NCBI RefSeq assembly: GCF_932294415.1 | Contig: NC_065544.1 | Coordinates: forward strand, 20,993,351 to 21,057,350 | Direction: 5' to 3' | Source of the DNA: Quercus robur | Lineage: Eukaryota > Streptophyta > Magnoliopsida > Fagales > Fagaceae | DNA: 64,000 nucleotides | Part shown: positions 24,619-36,500 of the stretch, in pieces | How the letters are laid out: the number at the start of each line of letters is the position of its first letter | Position numbering within the stretch: the first letter of the stretch is position 1 | Position numbers and translations under genes: made by a program | The notes under the pieces: generated by a model | What the model saw: the letters and a program-made list of their open reading frames with translations, nothing else | What the model was told of the DNA's origin: nothing | Database searches by the model: none

Positions 24619-25290
24619 TATAAGGACTTAATTTGTAACGACCCCAAAATGATGCTGGGTTCGCACGTTAAGGGCCCAAACAATATAATTTGTAGAGCGT
24701 GGGCTTGAAATGCTAGGCCTTGGTTACCGGATGATAGTTAGTCATGGTACTCATACAGAAACAAACCATGTTCGCTCGATAAGTCTCTCTCCTCGGCACG
24801 ACTTGGGGGGCTCTGGTTCTTGGCCTTTTTTCCCAGCCCCCTTTTTTGGATTACTTACTTCTCTATATTAGCCTTTACTCTTCCTCCAACGTCCACGTGT
24901 AGGTTCAGCTTTCCAGGGCTGATACTTGTCCCATCAACCCATACCCAAAGTGGTTGAGGGTGGTTGTAAAAGCTGAAAAGTATTGCTCTGTCTAGCGTAG
25001 AGTATTTAATGGCAGTAATGACAGTCTTTCCTTTGTCCTTTGTCGCCATATTGTCCAAGGGTCCTTTCTTCATCAACGTGGATGTGTTCGGTTTTTCCCA
25101 AAACTGTTCCTATACCGTTCTTGCCCTTTCTTTTAGGAGTGCCTTGGGGATGCCGAGGACAGAGTCATCCTCGGCTATGTCTCAAGGCTATTTGGACTTT
25201 CATTGTATGTCCTCGGCTATATCCCTCCTCCGCTCGGGCCTTGGGCCCTAATGTAAAATGGGCCAGGGTCACAAATTCTCTGGCCCCACA
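24619..25290 (-). repeat. 3' LTR of the LARD-like element
   Basis: Pairs with 27510-28184. The outer end reads TATAAGGACTTAATTT where the other LTR has TGTAAGGACTCAATTT; the inner end is GGCCCCACA. The terminal TG has mutated to TA here. Shared landmarks include TGATGCTGGGTTCGCACG and TCCTCGGCACG. Confidence 0.9.
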
Positions 25291-26820
25291 ATAACCCCTC
25301 AAAATCCTGCTGCTCGACCTCTTAGTCGGGGAGGAGGGTTTTGGTGATGTCGGGCCTATATCATGGCTTGCCCAGCTTTGTCCTTCATTAATATCGGTGT
25401 CTTTTCGTTTGCCTTGGAAACGCTCTCGGTCATGAGACATTCCCTTAGTTTTACTCACGTCGCACCTCTACCGTTTCAGTGTACGAGGCGCGTTTTTAAT
25501 AAGTTCCCTTTACGAGGCAATGCCCATCCAACGGTTGTAAACGGCGTTGGGAGTTGAGTGAGAATTATCTCGTTTGTAGCTTTTCTTGGAAATCTGTACA
25601 GATTAAATGCCACCAAACTTGCCTTCCGCATAAGAAGCAAGGTAGGATGTCACTTCCTTTACGTATAGACCCTTCAGTCTTTTTAAATTCCTAAACCTCC
25701 AGCTGCGCTCAAAGTTTTCATTACCAGGGCAATTTAAGCCTTAGAGAGTGATATGTCTAAGGCAAAAGTGGGGGTGAAGGGACCACACCCTCTCCAGAAG
25801 TACTGGGTCTCTCCGAGACTCAAGATGGCATGGTCAGGGCAAGGGAGACGGAGACTCAAGACAGCTCTCCCCTTTCACAAGGTGGGGGAGAAGCCTCCTC
25901 CTCCTTCAGTCAAAATTCGAAGCAAGTGCTGGTCGCGTCAGATTTTCGGTGCGACATCAATGGGGTTTCTCATCGTCGGTACCATTCGCTCTCTCTCGAG
26001 TGCTGCTAATATGACACCCGCGTGTTAGGAGTCAGAGCTGATGCAGGGATTAGACATCCTCGCTTCCTCCTCTCCTCCTTCTCTGGTGCCTCCTTTTGCC
26101 TCCGCTTCTTCTTCTCTTCCATCACTAGGGACATCCTGGTGTTTCTACTTCTTCTTCTGCCTCTTCTCCTCTTCCGTCAAGGGGGCCATCCTGACACGCC
26201 TAGTCGCTACAAGAGCAGAATTTTGAAGGATTTATCGTTCCCTTGTATCTTTTTCCTTTTTTGCTTTTCCTTTTTGTCTTTGTAGTTAGCTTCTGGTATA
26301 GGCTTGCTTAAGCCCCTCATTGTACACTGTACTATTTCTTGGTATTAATAAAAGATGACTTTATCTTATTCTAAGTATTCTTTCTTTTCTGCAATAGTTA
26401 TATTGTGAATGGATGTGTTATATATATATATTTTTGAACGATACTTAGGGCCGAACCCCCTGTTAACAAAAAACTATTATTTTGAACTTACTGAGACTAA
26501 TAGGCACAATAATGCCGACCTGAAAAAGGTTATACATATAAGACTAACTGAGATAACAGCTGAACGTTCTGTGTTGCGTATGAGGCGATCATCCGAGGAT
26601 GGGTAACCCAAAATGAACTATCCGAGCTGGTCGCTGTATACTAGGATGCTTTACCACATTCCCAACATTCATGGCCTTAACCATTCTTGGCATCCGGTCC
26701 GAGGGCCGAGATATGACTGTACCGGGCCTAAATATTCGTTTACATTAATTTCCTTAGCGTTGGGGATCCGATGACAAGACAGGATTTCCATTCTGTCTAA
26801 GACTTAATCCATTTTCTAAT

Positions 26821-27300
26821 GACTAATCTCCCCATAGGTTTGAGTCCAAAGACTATACAGTACCTTGGTTCTATCCAAAACTTAGATATTTTCCTTAAGT
26901 AGTTGGTTTCCCTATAGGTTTAAGTCCAAGGACCATGCAATACCTTGGTTCTGTTCAAAACTTAGATATTTTCCTTAAGTAGTTGGTTTCCCTATAGGTT
27001 TGAGTCCGAGGACCATGCAATACCTTGGTTCTGTCCAAAACTTAGATATTTTCCTTAAGTAGTTGGTTTCCCCATAGATTTGAGTCCGAGGACCATGCAA
27101 TACCTTGATTCTGTCCAAAACTTAGATATTTTCCTTAAGTAGTTGGTTTCCTCATAGGTTTGAGTCCGAGGACCATGCAATACCTTGGTTCTGTCCAAAA
27201 CTTAGATATTTTCCTTAAGTAGTTGGTTTCCTCATAGGTTTGAGTTCGAGGACCATGTAATACCTTGGTTTTATCCAAAACTTAGATATTTTCCTTAAGT
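26821..27300. repeat. Six 80-bp tandem repeats inside the LARD-like element
   Basis: TTCCTTAAGT recurs at 26891, 26971, 27051, 27131, 27211 and 27291, exactly 80 bp apart. The array spans 480 bp. Each unit holds ATAGGTTTGAGTCC-, GGACCATGCAATACCTTGG- and CCAAAACTTAGATATT-type blocks. The first unit is the most diverged. There are no spacers of varying sequence, so it is a minisatellite and not a CRISPR-type array. Confidence 0.95.
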
Positions 27301-27509
27301 TTGGGGGGATTAACCCCTCGGCCAAGGTGTGAGACGTTGATCTGACGCTGGAAGCCCCTAGAACCATCCGCGCTACTGACGCTTCGAAGCGTAGCCCCTA
27401 GTGGAACTTTATGTTAGGGCACTGCAACGGGCTGCTGGAAGTGATGAAGGGACTTTCTCGATCCACCGCCTGTGCCAACGCACAAGCCTTTCCCACAGAC
27501 GGCGCCAAT

Positions 27510-28184
27510 TGTAAGGACTCAATTTGTAACAACCCCAAAATGATGCTGGGTTCGCACGTTAAGGGCCCAAACAATATAATTTGTAGAGCGTGGGCTTGAA
27601 AGGCTAGGCCTTAGTCACCGGACGATGGTTAGTCATGGTATTCATACAGAAACAAACCATGTTCGCTCGAGAAGTCTCTCTCCTCGGCACGGCTTGGGAA
27701 GCTCTGATTCTTGGCCTTTTTTCCCAGCCCCCTTTTTTGGATTGCTTACTTCTCTTTTTATATTAGCCTTTACTCTTCTTCAACGTCCACGTGTAGGTTC
27801 AGCTTTCCAGGGCTGATACTTGTCCCATCAGCCCATACCTAAAGTGGTTGGGGGTGGTTGTAAAAGCTGAAAAACATTGCTTTGTCTGGCGCAGAGTATT
27901 TAATGGCAGTAATGGCAACCTTTCCTTTGTCCTTTGTCACCATATTGTCCAAAGGTCCTTTCTCCATTAACGTGGATGTGTTCGGTTTTTCCCAAAACTG
28001 TTCCTATACTGTTCTTGCCCTTTCTTTTAGGAGTGCCTTGGGGATGCCGAGGACAGAATCATCCTCTGTTATGTTTCAAGGCTATTTGGACTTTCATTGT
28101 ATGTCCTCGGTTATATCCCTCCTCGGCTCGGGCCTTGGGCCCTAATGTAAAGTGGGCCAGGGTCACAAATTCTTTGGCCCCACA
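27510..28184 (-). repeat. 5' LTR of the LARD-like element
   Basis: Partner of 24619-25290. It retains the TG...CA termini on the + strand (TGTAAGG at 27510; CCCCACA ending at 28184). On the - strand the primer-binding region begins immediately beyond 27510. Confidence 0.9.
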
Positions 28185-28189
28185 ACTAT

Positions 28190-29050
28190 ATTTGAAAATA
28201 AAATTATTTTCAACATAAATTAATGAATTGTATATTCACATGTAAAAAGCATATCTTGAACCTCTAATAAAATTATTAAATAATATTAGATTGAGAGGGG
28301 ATAATATAATAAACTGAATCACAGAATGACTCAAGCATAGTCTATTGGTTATTCTGTTGGTATGATCTTATCTTATTGCTAATTCCAGGTTATATTCCCT
28401 ATCTTTGGTTCATATATGCTATAGTTGTGGCGTGTGGAATTGAACTCGTACGCCTCAAGCATACCCAGTTCAATGGCAAAGATGCCAATGGAGGAGGAAT
28501 AGTGGTCTGTTAGTGGCCTTGAAGCTTGTAGAAGGAGCAGAAGAATGGCTGTATAGGTTGTGATATGCTAAGATCGAAAATGGAAATGAAACTAATTGGG
28601 CTGATGGGTTGAGATCGGGCCATTGGATGGCTAGTGTTGCAATCATTGGGGTGGGCTAGGAGTTCAATTGCTATTATTATGTGAATAGAAAATAAATTAT
28701 TTTAATATAGTGTAATTCAAAATAGAGAATGGGATGTAGGATTTGTTTTAAAAGTGAGTGAATAAAATTGATAAAATGACTTTTGGTGAATTAAAATGTT
28801 TTTTTTAGGGGGCATGTAAATGCTCTCATAAGATTAACACATTGAACTCACTCATTACACATCCAATTTTTGGACATTTTCCGGTCAAAATGCAGGTTAC
28901 ATTTTTTTCCCCTCTTTTTCTCTTGTTAGTTTTGTGAAAGCAGTAGTAAATAAAAATTTATATTTTCATTCAAAGATTGTTATACCACAAAGAGATAGAA
29001 AGCTAATAATAAATAAAATTTTATTGCAACTATCTCAATTTTCATAGAGA
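28190..29050. other. Intergenic AT-rich stretch
   Basis: No gene or complete element is recognised. A short patch near 28430-28480 (GGCGTGTGGAATTGAACTCG) resembles SINE box-B-like sequence but has no other support. Confidence 0.4.
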
Positions 29051-29059
29051 GATAGAGAC

Positions 29060-29990
29060 CTCCTATGGAAAATGGTCTGGAACATCCTATCTACTTGTTC
29101 AGTTCTCAATAACATGTTCGTTCTCTCTTTTGTAAATTGTTATTTATGCAACAATGCAGTTGAGTCAATACAGCATATTTTTCTTCAATGTGACTGGGCT
29201 GCCCAAATATGCAAATGTCACCTTGGCCAATTAATTTGAATAGATTAAATAACCTCTCAATTTCAAAATGGGTGAAAATGATTTTGAACCCTGAAGGCTT
29301 GTTGGGGCTAAATGGTGAAGAATTTAGAAAATTTTAGCTATTTTCTACAATTGACTGTAATTGCCTGTGGATGATAAAAAACAAAGTAAGGGTAGAGGGA
29401 GTCAAAAGCAGCCCTAAGGAGATTGTGAGACAAATATTGAGATTTTTTGAAGAACACAAACAAGCAAGGAGAGAATTAATTAAGAAACCATCTAGAGATC
29501 CAATCTAGTATCCTCCACTAACCGATTAAGTTAAATTGAATTTTGATGTAGCTATTATAGAAGGAAATAAATATGTGGCTATGGTGAGCAGAGACCATAA
29601 AGGGAACAGAGCAAATTAGTCCAGAAGTTACATTCGTGGTGAAGTTGAAGCAGCTTGGTATGCTATTTATAGAGCAGCAGCTAAGAGATTCAACATCATA
29701 ATTATTGAAGGAGATGCATGGAATGGGACATAGCCTTTGCAAAAACCAAGCTTATCCTTTCACTAAAGTATCAAAGCTATAATTGAGGATATTCTTAATT
29801 TGACTAAAATCTTTTACAAATGTAGATTTATTTTTTATGTAAAGAGAGGGCAGTGTGATTGCCCATCTTTTAGTTTAGTGACGAATTGTCCACGCTTTGG
29901 CTAAAGATGGTTCTAGATCCAATTCTTTTGGTTGTTCTTTGTTTTTGCTTGATCAATAAAATATTTATTTAGAAAAAAAAAAAACTAAAA
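29060..29990 (+). pseudogene. LINE 3' remnant: zinc-finger RVT and RNase H region
   Basis: The + strand reads in pieces as the C-terminal part of a plant LINE. A cysteine-bearing zf-RVT segment ends VESIQHIFLQCDWAAQI (about 29150-29210). An RNase H-like segment follows with VKLNFDVAI (29530), VAMVSRDHKG, GEVEAAWYAIYRAA and IIIIEGDAW (to 29720). Several in-frame stops interrupt it. It ends with ATCAATAAAATATTTATTT and an A-tail at about 29975-29986. It is a different lineage from the 40-46 kb LINE, which shows no RNase H region. Confidence 0.7.
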
Positions 29991-30595
29991 ATCCATAAAA
30001 TTGGTTTTGGAGGGGTATATAATTCTAACACTTGTGTCTCTCTTTAGAGCCAAGATAGTCAATAATTCAACACCATAACTGCATTATTTGTATATATTAA
30101 GAAGATTCAGAAAGTTAGTTATTGATTTTTTTACTGTAAAAAATACTCCTAACCTAATCTAATTAATATTTATTGATATTAGTTTATCAAAAAATATTAA
30201 CTGATATTGAAATTTTTATTTCACCTAATCAAATTGAACAACCTAGTATTTGCTTCTTCCTTTTTTTTTTTTTTTTTTTTTTTTCTTTCTTTAATATTTA
30301 ATTTTTTATATATATCAAAAAATATTAACTGATATTGAAATTTTTATTTCCCCTAGTATTTGCATTTTTTTTTTAATATTTAATTATTTATTTCTCTTTA
30401 ACCGTCACGTCACTCAATCTCTCGGTATCTATCTATTTTATACTGGTACCGAAACGGTGACCGGATTACATTTTCTCCGCAGCCAAACATCGACTACATT
30501 CACAAAATTTCACAGAGAGACAGAGACAGAGACAGACTGAGAGAAGAGGATTCGGTATTCGTGAGATAGGTTTTGATCAAGCGCCACTCTCTACC

Positions 30596-33500
30596 ATGGA
30601 AGGTAATTCATCGCGCCCCAATCTCAAGCGCCCTTTCTTCGAAGACGCCGACGACGACAAGCTTGACTCCTCCAACAAACCCTCAGCGTAATTCTCTTCT
30701 CTCTCTCCCAAAACCCTAATTTCTCTCTCTCTCTCTCTCTCTCTCAAATTCATTCACTTTCTAGTTTTCAATATCTGTTGTTGTATCGGAAAAAGAATGA
30801 AATCAGAAAGTTTCAAAACCAAAGATTTTGAGTCTGAGTGTTTAGTGACTGTTGGGTTTTATAGGCCAAAGAGGGTTAGGTTCCCAAAGGGAAAGAAGGT
30901 TAAACCAGCAGCAGAAGAAGCCGTGGTGGTCGTGGACCGCGGTCCAGCTGTGGATGACGATCCTACCGACTTGATGAATCCCCGCGCTGCCGCCAAGGAG
31001 CGTGCAAAGCGTCGGACACAGTTCACTGCTGAACTCTTTACTGAAGAAAGTAGAGGCATTCTCAATGATGTCGCGGCTGCTGAAGTCGATTACAAGGTTG
31101 GCATTTTTAATTTATGTAGATAGCTTTTCAGTTTCTATATCGGTTTTGAATGTACTTTGAGGCTTCTAGAATGGAGTAATGTATCGAACTCACTTAGGCT
31201 TTGGTGGTATTGTTTATAATTATGATGAATAGGTGGTGAGAGAATTGGAGCCGTGTTTGTTTTTTTTATTGTTAGAGCGCAATTATAATTTTGAATGATT
31301 ATTTCTTGAATTGGCAGCATTCTTTATAGAGTCAAGATGATTACCAGATTCATCTGTTATTGGATCAATGGAAAGGGTAGCCAATGATGGGGATATCTTT
31401 TGGCAGGATAATGACAGCTTTGTCGATGATGGGATTCAGATAGAACCTTTCAATTTAGACAAAGAGAGGGAAGAGGGCTATTTCGATGCGGATGGAAATT
31501 TTGTTGAATATGTCAACGATAATGAAATTAAGGTAAAAAGAATGGCTTTACTCATGTGCATTTTAGACGTGGAATTGTACGTGTATGTTGAGTTAAAATG
31601 GATTCGTGTAGGATGCATGGCTTGATAGTGTTGAAGCTGAACCAAAATATGCTGGAAAAGGGTCTGCTGTAATAAACAATGAAGATGATGCCAATGACCT
31701 TTCTTCTGATGATATTGGAACGATGAAGAGGCGTATTGCTGACATACTTGAGCCAGGAGAAACGGTAAGTTATAGTGTGTTTTAAATTCATTTATTTATG
31801 GTAAACATTTTCAGCTTTCTATTTTGTAATTACAATGTCAATAAGATTACAAAATTGTGTATACTAGATTGTACATACTATTTTCCCATAAAAACTGACT
31901 ATGTATGGTTTTTTCTGCAATTGTGAAAGTGGCATACTTTATATGTTGTATTCAAACCTAGGTATCTGTGTACTCATTTAAAGTGGAATTACGATGAAAA
32001 TCATGGAAGATTAATTGGTTGCTTCTTTGCAAATTTGTTTATTCAAAATTTATTTTATGAGGCTTGAGTGTGATGCCAATTAAAGCAAGAATGCTATGGT
32101 TTTAAAGGTCAAGTCATTAGAGGTTTAGGGTTAAACCATTTTTTAATTTAAGGTTTTTTTATTTTATTATAGCTTGTAGCAACTGGTTGGCACACTCTGG
32201 TGTTTTCAATGAAAACATCCAGGGTTCAAATCCCCTTGCCCCAAATTATTGAATTATCAAAACAATATTTTATTAGTTATGGTTAGTTTATAGTAAGGGC
32301 AGAACTTGTTGTGGTGAGTGTGTTTTCTATGCATAACTGCAGGATCTCTTCCTCCTAAAAATTGCTTACAAATTAGGTTATTGATGTCTGTCCACCCTTT
32401 ACCATCCTTACTGTCTTGGGATGCACACTATTTTTGCTTTGCTGGGGGTTGGATTGGAACTTGGGGGTGGGTTTATTGAAAAGGGACGATGAAGGTTGGG
32501 GATAGGAAAATTGTTAGCAAAAGGAATGTTGGTAGTTTGAGTGGGGGTATACTGCTTTGTCTGTATTCTGGTGGCCATACTGTATGTTTGATGGAGGTGG
32601 TAGTTGAAAATTAATTGGGGGTGATAGCATTAGGTTTGGTGGCAGTGGGTTTTTGGCAGGTGGTAGCAGGAGATTAATCATCCCTTTGCTGACTCTTATT
32701 CTTTTTGAATATGGCAATACTTCCTAGAGTTACAAATACAATGAGGTGTGTACCCCGCTTTCTTCAGGTGGTTTAGGGATTAGGAACCTGAGAACTTTCA
32801 ATATAGCTCTTTTAGGGAAATGGCTTTGGAGATTTGGGCAAGAAAGGGATGCTCTTTGGCGTCAAGTGATAGAGGTAAAGTATGGTTGTGATTGGGGTGG
32901 TTGGTGTTCTAGCTCTTCCTCTGGTCCTTATGGTGTCAGTTTGTGGAAAAATATTAGAAGGGGGTGGCACTCTTTATCTCGGTTTATTATGTATGATATT
33001 GGAGATGGTTCAAAAGTGCAGTTTTGGCTAGATCGTTGGTGTGGGACTTCCTCTCTCGCAGTCTGCTATCCCGAATTATATAGGATTAGTTGTAGCAAAG
33101 AGGCAAGTGTGGCGGATCTAATGAGGTTCTCCAATGGAGTCCTCCATTGGGAGATTTAGTTTTGTAGGGAGGTGCATAATCGTGAATTGGAAGCTTTCAG
33201 GAGCTTCATCAATTCCATTTATAGCACTCCTGTAAGGGGAATCGAGGAGGATAAGAGATATTGGCTGCCTTGTAAGAGTAAGGGGTTCACGGTTAGTGCA
33301 TACTACCATCTTCTTGTTGGCCATAGTGAGCAATTTTTCCCTTGGAAAAGCATTTGGAAGCAGAAGATCCCCTCTAGAGTGGCTTTTTTTGTTTGGACCG
33401 CAGCCTTGGGGAAATGTTTGACTATTGACAATCTAAGGAAAAGAAAGGTTTGCATTTTGGATTGGTGCTATATGTGCAAGTGTAATAGTGAAACTGTTGA

Positions 33501-36500
33501 CCATCTTTTCCTTCATTGCCCGGTTGCTTCGGAGTTATGGGATATGGTTTTTGGTTTATTTGGAGTGTGTTGGGTGATGCCTTTGTCTGTTGTTGGGCTC
33601 TTTGCTTGCTGGCAAGGTCGCTTCGGTCGCCACCGCAATGGAGTTATTTGGAAGGTCGTTCCTCTTTGTTTGATGTGGTGTATTTGGAAGAAGAGGAATA
33701 GTAGATGCTTTGAAGACATTGAGCGTGCTATGCCTGACCTCAAGCTTCTTTTCATCCGAACCTTACTTGAATGGTTCTCTGTGTGGAGAAACCATCCTTT
33801 TTCTATTTTGGATTTACTTGACTTTTGTAATTTTCGTTCTTGACTTGTTCACCCCTGTATACTCCCTGTGTGCTTGGGTGTCTCTATTTTTATTATCAAT
33901 GAAATCTTATTACTTATCAAAAAAAAATATAACCAGCACCTTATGCATTGTGAAAAAATTCTTACACTGGTGGTAATTAAAGAATGCATTAAGAGTCATA
34001 TGACTTATATCTTATGTTGTATCTGAGAAATTTTCAATTTCCATTCAAGATTGTATTGTTTTGGCTTGATTTTTTCAATTTATACTATTGCAGAAGAATA
34101 TGAGTTGCAGCATTATTTCATCACTATTCCATCATGTATGAATTATGATTTGTGTATTCATTTAGGGTAACAAAGTTAATTGTGTATCTCCTGATAGGTT
34201 TTGCGAGCTTTGAGAAGGTTAAAGGGTACTTCAAACAGGAAGGAGAAGATGTCAGCTGAATCAAAGATTGTATTTGACCAGCTTACAGAAGATGCAATGA
34301 AGCTGATGGAGAATGGTGAATATGGTAAAGTGCTTGCTTTCTCAATTTTGTCAGCCCCAGGTTTCCTTAGAACCTGAAAGATTTGCATTTTTATTCAACT
34401 CTCTGTAAAAATCTGTTTCTCTTGGTTAAATTGTGTCACTTATTGATGGAATTTCTGTTCTGCAGATGTGTATCATGAAAAGCAGGAGGTCTTTCAGCGT
34501 GAGGCAGGTCAGTGTTTTGCTTTGTACTTTTTTTAACACGGTACTCTTTCTTTAAGTGTGCATGTGTGTGCTTTTGTATGTATATTGGTATTTATTATTG
34601 TGTTGTCTGCTTCTGTGTTGTCCTGATAATTTACACAAATGTCTATGTGTTTGCTCGTTTGTTTTCATATTTTGGAATGTTTAACCACCTGATATGTTCA
34701 GGAAGATTTAATGCAGAATTTGCTATTGGATTCCCCTATAGATTCTGCATATGAGAGGGGTAGTCTTTGGATGGATCAATCTATATAGTTGTAGTGTCTT
34801 TACTTTTTTCTTTTTTCTTTCGGTTTCTTTGAATGAAGTTATTCCATCCTAGGTATTACAAAAGTGGGATGTTTGGTCTGTAGTTAGGAATGTTTAGTTA
34901 TGGTTCTAGATTATTTTAATCTTGTTTGAGTCTTGTTAAGTTATTAGAAAGTCTCGTTTTCTAAATAGAACTCTTAGCAATGTAGGGCCCTTTGGACCCA
35001 CCCATAGGGACCCCACCAAAACTGTGTATCAGGTAATCCAGGGGAACTCCTAGTGGGGATTGAATCCAGGATATATGAGTCTACAACTCATCCCAAGCCT
35101 CCAACCGCTAGGACTCTCTCTCTTCCTAGTTTTTCTTGGGTTTTATCTATTTAAGCAAGTATTGTAATGAATATGGTCACACTTTTTTAAAATTATTGCC
35201 AAAATCTTGGATAATAGATTGCAGGTGGTGCTTCATGAAATAGTTTTAGAGTCTTAGATGAAGGGCAGAGAAATTTTAGACTACGTACTCATTGCCAATG
35301 AGTGCCTGGACAGCAAATTGAAGACAAGAGTTCCATGGGTGTTGTGTAAAATAGATGCGGAGAAAGCATATGATCATGTTAACTGGGGGATTTCCTTATT
35401 TATCTAATTGGGTGTTCTGGGTTCTAGAAAAAATGGAGATGGATATTGTTGTGTATTTAGACAGTCTGGTTCTCAGTTTTGATCAATGGTATTGGTAGCC
35501 CAAGTGGTTTTCTTGAGAGTTCAAGGGGATTAGTTTAAGGGGATCCGCTATCACCAATACCTTTTGTTTTGTTTTGTTGTTGTACTGAGATTGGGGGTTT
35601 CTTGTTTTCTCTATAGTTGGATTTTTGAATCATATGGATGTTCACTTGTAATTCTTTAGAAAGCTCACCATTTTGAGCTCTCCTTTTTTTTCTTTTTTAA
35701 TAAATTCCTGATTGTCCCCCCCCCCCCCAAAAAAAAAAAAAGATGTTAGCATTGGGTTCTTTATCCTTGTATTCATTATGTGACTTGATTGATCTTTGTA
35801 CTTTGATAGGTTGATTGCATTTTTCCCATTGTATACTTCCTATGTCCTATCAAAAAATACTTCCTATGAACTTGGCTTCTCTTGTCCATCGATAAACTTT
35901 TATATTTATTAAAAGAAAAAAGAGGAGTACCCCTCTGGTGTTATTTGATAGTGGGCATGTTTTTACATGATCAGAAAAAACATAATCAAGCATATACGTA
36001 CTATGCAACAAGCCTAAAACTTAGACTTTGAGATTGGCTTTACTCCACACAAGGGCCTTTGATTAAGCAGGCCAGTTTTAGATCAAGGAGGTTAAAATTG
36101 ATGAAGAAAATAAAAAAAAACTGAGAATCACAAGTACTGTTCTGGGTATGAACAGCATCCCGTGAACTGTTTAGAAGGGGTCATTTTTGGCGTTTGGTCA
36201 TACTTGATAGTACACTTAGAATATTTTGCAATATGATTGGTAAGGATCAATGGGGACTGAGTAATTTACTTTAGAAGTATAGTGCTGAAAATTTATTTTT
36301 ATTTTTTTTAAAAATGGGGATGAAAAGGGAGAGAACCGTTGATGTTTGTATGGGTTTTCCTGTTATTGGATAATAGTGAAATATGAATTTGGAGGACGGA
36401 TGGGTGTGGTTTAATCTGGAAGTTTAGTACAGAGACCATTGGATGCCTTCTCCGCCTAAAAGAACATTATGCTTGTATTCGTTACCTCGTTCTATGATCT

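Larger units (their letters stand above)
24619..28184 (-). mobile_element. Non-autonomous LTR retrotransposon (LARD-like, 3566 bp)
   Basis: Two closely similar LTRs, 24619-25290 (672 bp) and 27510-28184 (675 bp), are flanked by an exact 5-bp duplication ACTAT (24614-24618 and 28185-28189). On the - strand the right LTR is followed at 27509-27490 by ATTGGCGCCGTCTGTGGGAA, a sequence commonly found at the primer-binding site of plant Gypsy-type elements, so the element runs right to left. A purine-rich GATTTTGAGGGG precedes the left LTR as polypurine tract. The 2.2-kb internal region has no gag or pol frame and contains six 80-bp tandem repeats. It must depend on a partner element for replication. 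Confidence 0.9.

Noticed and set aside
25753..26285. Frames of 60-91 residues in the LARD interior
   Set aside because: They lie on the strand opposite to element transcription and have no gag or pol motifs.
26821..27300. CRISPR-like array of regularly spaced repeats
   Set aside because: The whole 80-bp unit repeats with no variable spacers, it lies inside an LTR element, and the genome is eukaryotic.
30797..31123. Open frames 30797-31123, 31368-31625 and 37236-37622 as independent small genes
   Set aside because: They are exons 2, 3 and 7 of the CD2BP2-like gene read through their splice sites; the spliced model explains them.
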